Shown here: piece by piece, positions 15,455 to 23,354 of the stretch
Position numbering within the stretch: position 1 is the stretch's first letter
Layout: every line of letters begins with the position of its first letter
Assembly: GCA_963706605.1 (NCBI GenBank)
Contig: OY970165.1
Location: 1,364,001 to 1,428,000 of the forward strand
From: VRUE01 sp963706605
GTDB lineage: Bacteria; Actinomycetota; Thermoleophilia; Solirubrobacterales; 70-9
Direction of reading: 5' to 3'
DNA: 64,000 nucleotides
Notes under the pieces: model-generated
What the model saw: only the letters and a program-made list of their open reading frames with translations
What the model was told of the DNA's origin: nothing
Databases searched by the model: none
Translations under genes and position numbers: made by a program

Positions 15455-17176
15455 GTGACCAACGCCGAGATTGCCGCTGCGCTGGAAGAGCTGGGGGTCC
15501 TGTACGAGCTGGACGGTGCCGTCAAATACAGGGTGCTCGCCTACTCGACCGCCGCCAAGGCGATCCGCGAAAGCCCGGTCTCGGTGGCCGATCTGGCGCT
15601 GGCGGGACGAGCGACGGAGATCGCGGGCGTGGGCAAGACGCTGGCGGAAAAGATCGACGCCCTGCTCGAGACCGGCAAGATCCCCGCGGCCGTCAAGTTG
15701 AAGGCCAGGTTCCCGGCGACCCTGATCGAGGTGACCCGAGTCCCGGGCGTGGGCGCGAAAACCGCGAGGCTGCTCTTCGACGAGCTGGGCGTCGCGTCGC
15801 TCGAGGATTTGAAGGGGGCGGCGGAGGCGGAAAAGGTGCGCGAGGTGAAGGGCCTCGGTCCGAAGGCGGAGGAGAACGTGCTGGCGGCGCTGGAGCGGCT
15901 CGGTGAGCCGGGCGAGGGCCGGGGCCGCGTGCTGCTCTCCGCGGTCCTCCCGATCGCCAGGGAGCTGGCGGCGGCGCTGCGCGAGCACCCCGCCGCCAAC
16001 CGGGTCGAGGTAGCGGGCTCGGCACGGCGTTGGGCGGAGACCTGCAAGGACATCGACCTGATCGCCACCGCCGAGGAGCCGACCGTTCTCGCCGAGCACC
16101 TGGCCGGGCACGAGCTGATCGCCGCGGCGGGGACGCCGGGCCCGAATGGCCTGCGAGCGCAGACCCACAACGGGATCTCCGTCGACCTCCGGATCGTCCC
16201 CCCGGATGCCTTCGGCAACCTGCTCCAGCACTTCACCGGCTCGGCCGCGCACAACGTCCAGCTGCGCGAAGAAGCGGTGGCGCGCGGCCTCTCCGTCTCC
16301 GAGCACGGGGTGACCGAGACCGAGACGGGGAAGGTGACTCTCTGCGCCGAGGAGGAGGGGGTCTACGAGCGGCTCGGCTACGCCTACATCGAGCCCGAGC
16401 TGCGCGAGGGGCGGGGCGAGCTGAAGGCGGCGCGGGAGGGCAAGTTGCCGGAGCTGGTCTCGGTCGAGGACATCCGCGGCGACCTGCACTCCCACACCAC
16501 CCTCTCCGACGGTCGCAACACGCTGGAGGAGATGGCGGCGGCGGGCCGCGAGCGTGGCTACGCCTACATGGCGATCACCGACCACTCGGCCAGCCACGGC
16601 TTCGGCGACCACGTCACCGCGGAGAGGCTCTGGCAGCGGGTCGAGGAGGTTCGCGAGTGGAACGTGGGCAAGCGCGGCTTCCGGCTCCTCGCCGGCTCGG
16701 AGGTCAACATCGGCCTCGACGGTTCGCTCGACTACCCCGACGATCTGCTCGATGCCCTCGACTGGGTCGTTGCCAGCGTCCACACCTCGTTCTCGATCTC
16801 CGGGGCGGCGATGACCGAGCGCGTTCTGACCGCGATCGAGAACCCCAACGTCAACTGCATCGGCCACCTCACCGGCCGCCTGATCGGCCGCCGCGAGCCC
16901 TACGACATCGACGTCGAGGCGGTGGTCGCGGCCGCCGCTCGCGCCGGCACGATGCTGGAGATCAACGGCAACCCGAACCGCCGCGACCTCAGCGAGCACC
17001 ACGCCCGCCTCGCAGTTGAGGCCGGCGCCACGATCGTCCTCAACACCGATGCCCACGGCGTCGACACGCTCGGCAACATGGCCTACGCGGTGGCCACCGC
17101 CCGCCGCGCCTGGCTCACCGCCGCCGACATCGCCAACACCCGCGGCTGGCGGGAGTTCAAGCAGCTGTTGAAATAG
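15455..17176 (+). CDS. polX: DNA polymerase/3'-5' exonuclease PolX
   Basis: The 573-residue protein has N-terminal helix-hairpin-helix segments (IAGVGKTLAEKI, VPGVGAKTARLL, VKGLGPKAEEN), a family X palm with GSARRWAETCKDIDL (metal-binding Asp pair) and a C-terminal PHP nuclease domain (DLHSHTTLSDG near residue 343, AITDHSASH, NTDAHG). Bacterial PolX fills short gaps in base-excision repair and the PHP domain proofreads with Mn2+. The start is GTG 15455. Length is that of Bacillus/Deinococcus PolX. It is followed by an RNA-like element and a strong terminator. Confidence 0.95.
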   Translation: MTNAEIAAALEELGVLYELDGAVKYRVLAYSTAAKAIRESPVSVADLALAGRATEIAGVGKTLAEKIDALLETGKIPAAVKLKARFPATLIEVTRVPGVGAKTARLLFDELGVASLEDLKGAAEAEKVREVKGLGPKAEENVLAALERLGEPGEGRGRVLLSAVLPIARELAAALREHPAANRVEVAGSARRWAETCKDIDLIATAEEPTVLAEHLAGHELIAAAGTPGPNGLRAQTHNGISVDLRIVPPDAFGNLLQHFTGSAAHNVQLREEAVARGLSVSEHGVTETETGKVTLCAEEEGVYERLGYAYIEPELREGRGELKAAREGKLPELVSVEDIRGDLHSHTTLSDGRNTLEEMAAAGRERGYAYMAITDHSASHGFGDHVTAERLWQRVEEVREWNVGKRGFRLLAGSEVNIGLDGSLDYPDDLLDALDWVVASVHTSFSISGAAMTERVLTAIENPNVNCIGHLTGRLIGRREPYDIDVEAVVAAAARAGTMLEINGNPNRRDLSEHHARLAVEAGATIVLNTDAHGVDTLGNMAYAVATARRAWLTAADIANTRGWREFKQLLK

Positions 17177-17183
17177 AAACCTG

Positions 17184-17211
17184 TTGTCTAGCAGCTAGCT
17201 GTCTGTAATAC
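17184..17211 (+). promoter_or_regulatory. candidate promoter for the 17.2 kb RNA
   Basis: TTGTCT (17184-17189), a 16-base spacer and TAATAC (17206-17211) resemble a housekeeping sigma promoter, unusually AT-rich for this genome and lying just after the polX stop. A start near 17218 would make an RNA of about 190 bases ending at the terminator at 17372-17405. A 7-bp hairpin (17196-17202 with 17210-17216) overlaps it. Confidence 0.45.
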
Positions 17212-17217
17212 AGCTAT

Positions 17218-17405
17218 CCTCTCGGGGCCGCGATAGCGGCGGTCGCCCCCGCCGGTGGATGCCGGCTCCCGGCATCGCAGCTGGGGAAGAGAGGGTTCGA
17301 TTCCCTCCGGGGGCGTTACAATGCAAGCTGCGATGCCGGGAGCCCAGGTTCCATCGGACTTCCCCAAGTTTGCAGACGACCCGCTTCGGCGGGTCGTCTG
17401 CTTTT
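17218..17405 (+). ncRNA. candidate structured RNA with tRNA-like acceptor and T arms
   Basis: Bases 17245-17251 (GCCCCCG) pair fully with 17308-17314 (CGGGGGC) like an acceptor stem. Directly inside is a T-arm, GAGGG TTCGATT CCCTC (17291-17307), with the invariant-looking TTCGATT loop. A hairpin GATGCCGG/CCGGCATC (17258-17276) occupies the anticodon-arm place, but there is no D-arm and no normal anticodon loop with U33, so it is not a standard tRNA. The segment 17264-17282 can instead pair perfectly over 19 bp with 17326-17344, and CGGGGC at 17223-17228 competes for the acceptor strand; the RNA could switch. A promoter-like sequence precedes it and a strong terminator ends it. A tRNA remnant is the main alternative. 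Confidence 0.45.
17372..17405 (+). terminator. strong intrinsic terminator
   Basis: A perfect 13-bp stem, GCAGACGACCCGC (17372-17384) with GCGGGTCGTCTGC (17389-17401), closes a TTCG tetraloop and is followed by TTTT (17402-17405). The T-run is on the plus strand, so it ends transcripts from polX and the RNA element; on the minus strand it lies past the stop of the membrane-protein gene at 17423 without a T-run. Confidence 0.88.
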
Positions 17406-17422
17406 CGGAGAGTGCTGTCGAG

Positions 17423-17938
17423 TCAGTGCACGTGCAGCCTGTCGCTGCGCAGACCGGGAGAGCGGACCAGCTCGATCGGGCGCAGGGCCGAGTTGGGGAC
17501 GACGTAGAACTTGACGCCATCGCGGTGCTCGATGCCGAGCACGGCCGCCTCGCGGGTGCGCATCGCGAGGGCGACCAGGAGGGCGTAGCCGGCCCCAATT
17601 GCAGCGACGCCGGGGAAGATCACGCCGAGGACGCCGGCGGCGATCGCCGTCAGGCCGATCGGCCAGAGGCGGATGACAGCGACTCTGGCCGGTGACTCAT
17701 TCGGCAGCGAGGTGGCGGTGCGCGCGCGTGCCAGGGCATCGCGGACGCCGTCGGCGGCGCGACCGGGCCGGCCGAGATAGAGGCCGAGGGCGAGCGAGAT
17801 CAACCACCAGGCGCCGGCCACCAGCACGGTGGTCGTGTCGTTGTCGCGGCCGGCCGCGATCGCCGTCACCGCCCCCAGCGCGGTCGCCTCGGCGGCGGTC
17901 AGGAAGACGGTGACCCGCAGCAGATCCGTGTAGGGCAT
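17423..17938 (-). CDS. membrane protein of unknown function
   Basis: The 171-residue product has about four hydrophobic segments (around residues 13-29, 36-54, 90-108 and 110-126) and ends in a soluble tail rich in charged residues (GIEHRDGVKFYVVPNSALRP). No family is recognised. It starts at ATG 17936-17938, 9 bases after the stop of the trehalose-phosphate phosphatase in the same orientation, so the two are probably co-transcribed. Confidence 0.7.
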   Translation of the reverse strand: MPYTDLLRVTVFLTAAEATALGAVTAIAAGRDNDTTTVLVAGAWWLISLALGLYLGRPGRAADGVRDALARARTATSLPNESPARVAVIRLWPIGLTAIAAGVLGVIFPGVAAIGAGYALLVALAMRTREAAVLGIEHRDGVKFYVVPNSALRPIELVRSPGLRSDRLHVH

Positions 17939-17947
17939 CGCCGGCTC

Positions 17948-18769
17948 CTACTCCGCCAGTTCCTCGAGCAGCGCCAGCCAGCCCGCCGGGCCGTCGACTC
18001 GCAGATCGGACTCCTCGACCAGCTCGGGGGGCGCCTCCTCGGAGGCGACCCCGACGCAGAGGGCAACCTCGAGCTCGCCCCCGTCGCGCAGCTCGCGCAG
18101 GCGCCGGAAGGCGTCGAGGTCGGTGCGATCGTCGCCGGCGTATACGGCGGCGGTCACCCCATCGCCGGCCAGCAGCGCGGCCACCGCGGAATCCTTGCCG
18201 CCGCCACCGGCCGGACGCAGCTCCAACACCTTGCGGCCCCAACGCAGCTCCAGACCCGTCCGCCCGGCCGTCGCGGCAATCTCGTGGGCTCGTGCCTCGG
18301 CGGCGCGGTCGTCCGCGGCGCCGCGCCAGTGCAGCGCCTGGATCGGACCCTTGTCCTCCAGCCGCAATCCGGCCTCGGTCAGCCCGGCCCCGTCCAGCTC
18401 GGAGACGAACTCGGCCGCGTCGCGTTCGCGGCCCTCCAGAGACGGATCCAAGCGGGGTGACTCGTCTCCGGGCAGCAGCAGCTCGAGGCCGTGGTTGCCG
18501 GCGTAGGCGATGCCCTCGACCCCGACCAGCCTCCTTGCCTCCTCGGCGCGCCGCCCGGAGATGCAACCCACCAGGCCATAGCTCTCGCTCAACCGTGCGA
18601 GCAGCTCGCTGGCCCGGCTCGGCACGGCAGCCTGCTCCGGCCGTTCGACGATTGGGGCCAGCGTCCCGTCGACGTCGGTGAGTATCGCGGTGCGCGCAGG
18701 CTCGGCTCGCAGCCGCTCCAACGGCCCAAGTCCAGCCTCGCTCCCCCCTCTGCCGGATTCGGGAGACAC
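17948..18769 (-). CDS. otsB: trehalose-6-phosphate phosphatase
   Basis: A HAD-superfamily enzyme of 273 residues that would release trehalose from trehalose 6-phosphate. It has the motif I TDVDGTLAPI with both catalytic Asp residues, motif II in VGCISGRR, YAGNHGLELL typical of OtsB, the substrate-cap segment WGRKVLELRP, Lys in GGKDSAV (motif III) and GDDRTDLDAF (motif IV). No OtsA synthase is in the window. It is divergent from the TSUP genes. Confidence 0.93.
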   Translation of the reverse strand: MSPESGRGGSEAGLGPLERLRAEPARTAILTDVDGTLAPIVERPEQAAVPSRASELLARLSESYGLVGCISGRRAEEARRLVGVEGIAYAGNHGLELLLPGDESPRLDPSLEGRERDAAEFVSELDGAGLTEAGLRLEDKGPIQALHWRGAADDRAAEARAHEIAATAGRTGLELRWGRKVLELRPAGGGGKDSAVAALLAGDGVTAAVYAGDDRTDLDAFRRLRELRDGGELEVALCVGVASEEAPPELVEESDLRVDGPAGWLALLEELAE

Positions 18770-18786
18770 CGCACTAGTATCGCGCG

Positions 18787-19152
18787 ATGGCCACCGATCG
18801 CCTCCTCAAACTCGCCGCGATCGGAACCCTGGCCGGCATCTTCAGCGGTGTTTTCGGAGTCGGTGGGGGCATCGTGATCGTTCCGCTGCTGATCTTCTGG
18901 TTCGGCTACGGCGAGCGGTTAGCGACTGGAACCAGCCTGGCGGCGATCGTCCTCATCGGCTTGCTCGGCGCGATCGCGCAGGGCGGCATCTACGGCAACG
19001 TCCACATCGCCACCGGCCTGCTGCTCGCGATTCCGGCGATCGTCGGAGTGGTGATCGGCACCGCGATCCAGCAGCGCATCTCCCAGCGCGCGGTCTCCCT
19101 CATCTTCGCGGCGCTGCTGGTGGCGATCGCGATCGAGCTGATCGTGCCGTGA
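18787..19152 (+). CDS. half-length TSUP (TauE/SafE) membrane protein
   Basis: A 121-residue protein with four predicted membrane helices and the TSUP repeat motif GVFGVGGGIVIVPLLIF near the N-terminus, followed by ATGTSLAAIVLIGLLGAI. Normal TauE/SafE exporters for sulphite, sulphonates or related anions are about 250 residues with two such repeats; this is exactly one repeat. The next gene is the second half, 9 bases downstream, so the two probably form a heterodimeric transporter. No disrupted joining frame is seen between them. Confidence 0.85.
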   Translation: MATDRLLKLAAIGTLAGIFSGVFGVGGGIVIVPLLIFWFGYGERLATGTSLAAIVLIGLLGAIAQGGIYGNVHIATGLLLAIPAIVGVVIGTAIQQRISQRAVSLIFAALLVAIAIELIVP

Positions 19153-19161
19153 GGTCCAGCC

Positions 19162-19533
19162 GTGGATGAGCTGTTCGCGGCCCTGATCGCCCTCGCCGGC
19201 GGTCTCGCCGGCGGCCTGGTCGGGGTCGGCGGCGGCGTGCTGTTCGTCCCGGCGCTGACCATCTTCCTCGGCCTCACCCAGGTAGAGGGCGAGTCGACCT
19301 CACTGCTGATGATCGTGATCGTCGCCCTGGTCGGCGCCTTTCGCCAGAACGCCTACGGCAACCTCAACCTCCGTGACGCTGTCGTGATCGGCGTCCTCTC
19401 CCCGCTCGGCGTGCTGGTCGGCGTCGTCATCTCCAACGAGATCCCGCAACGAGCTCTCGAGCTCTCCTTCGCCGCGCTGGCCCTCTACGTCGCCTACGGC
19501 TTGGTCCGTCGCGCTCTCGGGCCGCAGAGCTAG
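19162..19533 (+). CDS. half-length TSUP (TauE/SafE) membrane protein
   Basis: A 123-residue single TSUP repeat (GGLVGVGGGVLFVPALTIF, then STSLLMIVIVALVGA) with four hydrophobic segments, starting at GTG 19162 nine bases after its partner. Its C-terminus has the ISNEIPQRALELSFAALAL segment usual for the family. Together the pair equals one complete TSUP transporter. The transported anion is unknown. Confidence 0.85.
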   Translation: MDELFAALIALAGGLAGGLVGVGGGVLFVPALTIFLGLTQVEGESTSLLMIVIVALVGAFRQNAYGNLNLRDAVVIGVLSPLGVLVGVVISNEIPQRALELSFAALALYVAYGLVRRALGPQS

Positions 19534-19565
19534 GCCCTGCGGCGGCGGAGCGCTACGCTCAAAGC

Positions 19566-20438
19566 GTGGATTCGCTTTCCTGGCACGCCGATGTGCCACA
19601 GCTGCGCTCGCCGGTCCTCGTCTGCTCCTTCCGGGGCTGGAATGACGCTGCCGGAGCCGCCTCCGCGGCGCTGGCGGCGGTGGCCGATTCTTTCGACGCC
19701 GAGTCGATCGCCGAGGTCGACCCCGAGGACTACTTCGACTTCCAGGTGACGCGCCCGACGATCGTTCTCTCCGAAGGGCAGACCCGCCAGATCGATTGGC
19801 CCAGCAACGACCTGATGGCGGTCCGCATCCCGGGCGCCGACCGCGATCTCGTCCTCCTCGACGGCACCGAGCCCAACCTTCGCTGGCGGACTTTCTCGGA
19901 GACGGTCGCTACCGCCGCCGACGCTCTCGGGGTCGAGATGGTGATCACCCTGGGGGCGCTGGTCGCTGAGGTCTCCCACACCCTGCCGGTGCCGATCACC
20001 GGCCTTGCCTCCGACGAGGAGCTGGTCGAGGAGCTCGACCTGCAGCGCTCCAGCTACGAAGGGCCGACGGGGATCGTCGGCGTCGTCCACGACTGCTGCC
20101 GCCAGGTCGGGATGACGTCCGCGTCTCTGTGGGCGGCGGTGCCGCACTACGTCGCCGCGGTTCCCAACCCGAAGGCGGCCTTGGCGTTGCTGCGCCGGTT
20201 GGAGGGGCTGACCGGGATCGCCGTCGATGCCACCGCGCTGGAGGAAGAAACGGCCAGCTACGAAGAGCAGATCGGCCGCGCCGTCGCCGCCAACCCGGAG
20301 ATCGCCGAGCTGGTGGAGAGGATCGAGGCGGAGCAGGTGGAGCAGTTCGGCTCCGACGGTGAGGACCTGCCTTCGGCCGACACGATCGCCCGCGAGTTTC
20401 AGCAGTTCCTCCAGCAGCGTCGCGGCGAGTCCAGCTGA
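19566..20438 (+). CDS. PAC2 family protein
   Basis: The 290-residue protein begins with the PAC2 signature VLVCSFRGWNDAAGAASAAL and has the conserved ITLGALVAEVSHT and GLTGIAVDATALEEE segments. PAC2 proteins are related to eukaryotic proteasome-assembly chaperone 2; actinobacterial members are common but their role is unsettled. The C-terminal region (residues 230-290) is acidic and helical. The gene is a few tens of bases downstream of the TSUP pair and convergent with the helicase-nuclease gene (7 bases between stops). Confidence 0.9.
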   Translation: MDSLSWHADVPQLRSPVLVCSFRGWNDAAGAASAALAAVADSFDAESIAEVDPEDYFDFQVTRPTIVLSEGQTRQIDWPSNDLMAVRIPGADRDLVLLDGTEPNLRWRTFSETVATAADALGVEMVITLGALVAEVSHTLPVPITGLASDEELVEELDLQRSSYEGPTGIVGVVHDCCRQVGMTSASLWAAVPHYVAAVPNPKAALALLRRLEGLTGIAVDATALEEETASYEEQIGRAVAANPEIAELVERIEAEQVEQFGSDGEDLPSADTIAREFQQFLQQRRGESS

Positions 20439-20445
20439 CGGCGAT

Positions 20446-23301
20446 TCAGCTCTCGGCAGCCGGGCAGATCAGCCTGTAGTCGCACCAGCCGCAGACGGTG
20501 GGCGAGGGGCGCGGCTCGAAGTCCTGGCCGAGGACGCCCTCGCCGACCTGCAGCACGGTCCGCTCGACCCGCTCGGCGTCGTCGGGCTTGGTCGGCGCCG
20601 CCACCTTCTCGGCGTCGAGCACGTAGTAATAGCTGCCGGTCTTGGCCTCCAGGTCCCAGGCCTCGCGGGCGGCGAGCCGGTAGAGGGCCAACTGCAGGTC
20701 GCTCTCGAGGTCCGACTCGCTCTTGCGCTGGCCGGTCTTGTAGTCGATCAGCTCGTGGCCGCCGTCCGGCAGGCGGTCGACCCGGTCGACCCGGCCCCGC
20801 ACGTGGTGCTCGCCGATCCGGATGTCGAACTTGCGCTCCAACCAGACGGGCTCCCCCTCGGAGTCGCGCTCCTGCTCCCAGTAGAGGCGCATCGCCTCCC
20901 GTGCCCGGTCGCGGAACTGCAGCTCGTCGTCACTGGAGCCGAACCCGGTGCGGCGCCAGCCGGCCTCGAAGAGGTCCATCAGGCGGCGCAGGCCTTCCTC
21001 GCCCTGCTCGTCCCCGCCCTCTTTGTGGAAGCGCTCGAGCACGTTGTGGATGAGGATGCCGAAGCGCTGGTTGATCGTCGGCTCCTGAGGGATGCCGAAG
21101 ACGCGCGCGAACTTGTACTTCAGCGGGCAGGTCAGGTAGAGGTCGAGGTCGGAGGCGGAGAGGCTGAGGGAGCCGTCGCCGCGTCGCGGCAGGAACGCCT
21201 CCAGCGAGGGCTCCTGGCGGGCGGCGATCAGCTTGCGGCGACCCTCTCGCTCCCGCTCGGAGCCGAGCAGGTAGGAGTCGAGCGAGGAGGCGTCCAGCTC
21301 CGCCTGCTGCTCTGGCGTGGCGACCTGGCGCAGCAGCCCGTTGACCGCCTCGATCGCCTCTGCGGTCGCCTCGTCGCCGGGCCGCTGGGCGAGTGCCGCC
21401 AGCTTCAGCAGCTCCAGATAGCGGGCGATCGCTCGGTTGACGTCGACGGCGGTGTCGAGTCGCGGCTCCGAGAGCTGTCGCCCCGCCTTCCAGGAGGCCT
21501 CCAGCATCTCCTCGCGCAGCATGCGGTAGGTCGCGTGCAGTCCTTCGGCCGGTCCGAACAGCTCCTCGGCGTGGGTCTCCTCCTCGGCGTCCGCCGCGGC
21601 CAGCGCCGCGGCGTAGAACTCCGATGGGCGGCTCTCACCGTCATCGCCGCGTTCGACCCGGGCGAGGACGAGGCCGGAGCGAGCCGGCCGTCCCACCCGC
21701 TCCGCTCGCCGACTCCGCTCCAGGCCGAGGACGAAGACGTGCTCGAACTCCATCCCCTTGACCGCGTCGCGGGCGAGACCCTGAACGGCGCCAGGCGCCG
21801 GCGGCTCGACGACCCCGGCGGGCTCGACACCCGCGTCGGCGACGGCGCTGAGATGGCGGATGAAGTCGCGGGTCGATCCGTTCGGCACCCGCCGCGCCCA
21901 TGCCGCCGCCAGCTCAGCGAGGCGCGAGAGGCCGAGCAGCCGCTCGGCGACCTCCGGTTGCGCGGCGAACAGGCGCTGGCGGCGCAGGCCGACCGCCTCG
22001 ATCAGGCGTCGCACGAAGACGTCGGCGCGGCGCTCCTCCATCGCCGCCGAGGCCACTCCGTAGAGCTTCAGGAACGACTGGATCCGCTCGCGCGCCTCGG
22101 GCGGGATCTGGGGGCTCTCGAGCGCCGCCTCGGAGGCGGAGACCAGATCGAGCTTGCGGCGGCGTGCGATCGTCGTCAGCCGCGCCAGATCAGCCGAGCG
22201 AAGCTCGACCGGGGGTCTGGTCAGAGCCCGCGCCGCGGCCGCCGAGTCGGCCGGGTCGGCGAGCACTCGCAGCCAGGCGATCGCGTCGCGCACCTCGGGG
22301 CGCTGGAAGAGGGCGGCTGGGCCGGAGAGGTGGAAGGGGATGCCGCGCTCTTCCATCGCCGCGGCCACGGGGCCGCCCCTGGCCTGATCGTCGATCAGCA
22401 CGCAGATGTCTTCCGGCAGCGAGCCGGTGGCCAGCAGGTGCTCGACCTCTCGTGCGACTGCCTGCGCCTGGGCGCGCTCGTTGCCGCAGCGCCAGAACCG
22501 CGTCGGGGGGTCCCGGAACTGCCGGTCCAGCGCAACCACGTCGCCCTCCGGATGCAGCCTGCGGAACCAGGCCGCCCTGTGGTCGTCCTTCTCGACCGCG
22601 TAGAGATGGTTCGGGTTGTCGCGGGCCAGGGTCGCGAGAATCGCCCTCTGGGCTGTGGTGGTGTCCTCCAGCTCGTCGACCATCAGGTAGGGGAAGCGAT
22701 CCGCCAGCGTGCGCCGGACCTCCGGCTGCTCGTCGAGGAGCTTGTTCAGGGTCAGGAAGACGTCGCCCCGGTCGAGGCTGCCGGCGTTGGCGAGGATGCG
22801 ATCGTGGGCGGCCACCAGCTCGGCAAGCTCGGGGTCGGGGGAGTCGGTGCCAGACTTCAGCTCGTCGATCTGCTCCAGCAGGCGGGCCAGCAGGCCGGCC
22901 GGGTTGCCGCGGATCTCGTGGCGGCGCAGCGGCAGCTCGTCGAGCTGGTCGAGCAGCATCGCGAGTCGCTCGGCCCGGCCGGGCACGTCGAAGAAGGGAT
23001 CGAGGCTCGCCTCGGTCGAGTGCTCGCGCAGCAGCCGCTCGCCGAGCTGGTCCCAGCTGCCGATCCAGAGCTCCTCGTAGGGCCGATCGAGCAGCACCTC
23101 GACCCGCTCCCGCAGACGTTGCGCGGTGACCCGGGTCGAGGTGAGCACCAGGACCCGGTCGGGCGCGACCCCCTCCCCGGCGAGTCGCGCCAGGCGGCGC
23201 GCCAGCGCCTCCGTCTTGCCCGTGCCGGCCTCGCCGGCGAGCAGCAGCGGCCCGTCGCCGTGGTGGACCGCGCGCTCCTGGGGCTCGGCGAGGGCAAGCA
23301 T
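20446..23301 (-). CDS. UvrD/Rep-family helicase with C-terminal RecB-type nuclease
   Basis: The 951-residue protein has Walker A (AGEAGTGKTEALARR, about residue 22), a Walker B-like VDELEDTTTAQR, motif IV/V-like VKGMEFEHVFVLG and a C-terminal PD-(D/E)XK nuclease (HELIDYKTGQ). Cysteines in YLTCPLKYKF and VCGWCDYRLICP match the 4Fe-4S staple of AddB/AdnA-B type nucleases. It would unwind and degrade DNA ends in recombinational repair, like AdnA/AdnB. Helicase motif II reads DELED rather than DExQD and motif III is changed (AVEKDDHRAAWF), so motor activity may be modified. It starts at ATG 23299-23301. Partner subunits are not in the window. Confidence 0.88.
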   Translation of the reverse strand: MLALAEPQERAVHHGDGPLLLAGEAGTGKTEALARRLARLAGEGVAPDRVLVLTSTRVTAQRLRERVEVLLDRPYEELWIGSWDQLGERLLREHSTEASLDPFFDVPGRAERLAMLLDQLDELPLRRHEIRGNPAGLLARLLEQIDELKSGTDSPDPELAELVAAHDRILANAGSLDRGDVFLTLNKLLDEQPEVRRTLADRFPYLMVDELEDTTTAQRAILATLARDNPNHLYAVEKDDHRAAWFRRLHPEGDVVALDRQFRDPPTRFWRCGNERAQAQAVAREVEHLLATGSLPEDICVLIDDQARGGPVAAAMEERGIPFHLSGPAALFQRPEVRDAIAWLRVLADPADSAAAARALTRPPVELRSADLARLTTIARRRKLDLVSASEAALESPQIPPEARERIQSFLKLYGVASAAMEERRADVFVRRLIEAVGLRRQRLFAAQPEVAERLLGLSRLAELAAAWARRVPNGSTRDFIRHLSAVADAGVEPAGVVEPPAPGAVQGLARDAVKGMEFEHVFVLGLERSRRAERVGRPARSGLVLARVERGDDGESRPSEFYAAALAAADAEEETHAEELFGPAEGLHATYRMLREEMLEASWKAGRQLSEPRLDTAVDVNRAIARYLELLKLAALAQRPGDEATAEAIEAVNGLLRQVATPEQQAELDASSLDSYLLGSEREREGRRKLIAARQEPSLEAFLPRRGDGSLSLSASDLDLYLTCPLKYKFARVFGIPQEPTINQRFGILIHNVLERFHKEGGDEQGEEGLRRLMDLFEAGWRRTGFGSSDDELQFRDRAREAMRLYWEQERDSEGEPVWLERKFDIRIGEHHVRGRVDRVDRLPDGGHELIDYKTGQRKSESDLESDLQLALYRLAAREAWDLEAKTGSYYYVLDAEKVAAPTKPDDAERVERTVLQVGEGVLGQDFEPRPSPTVCGWCDYRLICPAAES

Positions 23302-23354
23302 GGTCCAACGCTACCTGGATGGTTGATCCGGGCGGCGTCCATAGGATGAGGACG

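Noticed and set aside
17245..17315. A standard tRNA gene (possible tRNA-Arg by acceptor GCCCCCG)
   Set aside because: The acceptor and T arms fit, but no D-arm can be formed and the would-be anticodon loop lacks U33; kept only as tRNA-like RNA.
17188..17598. A minus-strand frame containing PPEGIEPSLPQL
   Set aside because: GIEP-type peptides are typical of the reverse complement of tRNA T-arms; the frame lacks a ribosome site and crosses the terminator, so it is a shadow of the plus-strand RNA element.
20227..23349. A 1040-codon plus-strand frame across the helicase-nuclease gene
   Set aside because: It is low-complexity (Gly/Arg/Ala/Asp-rich), antisense to a clear helicase, and shows no domain.
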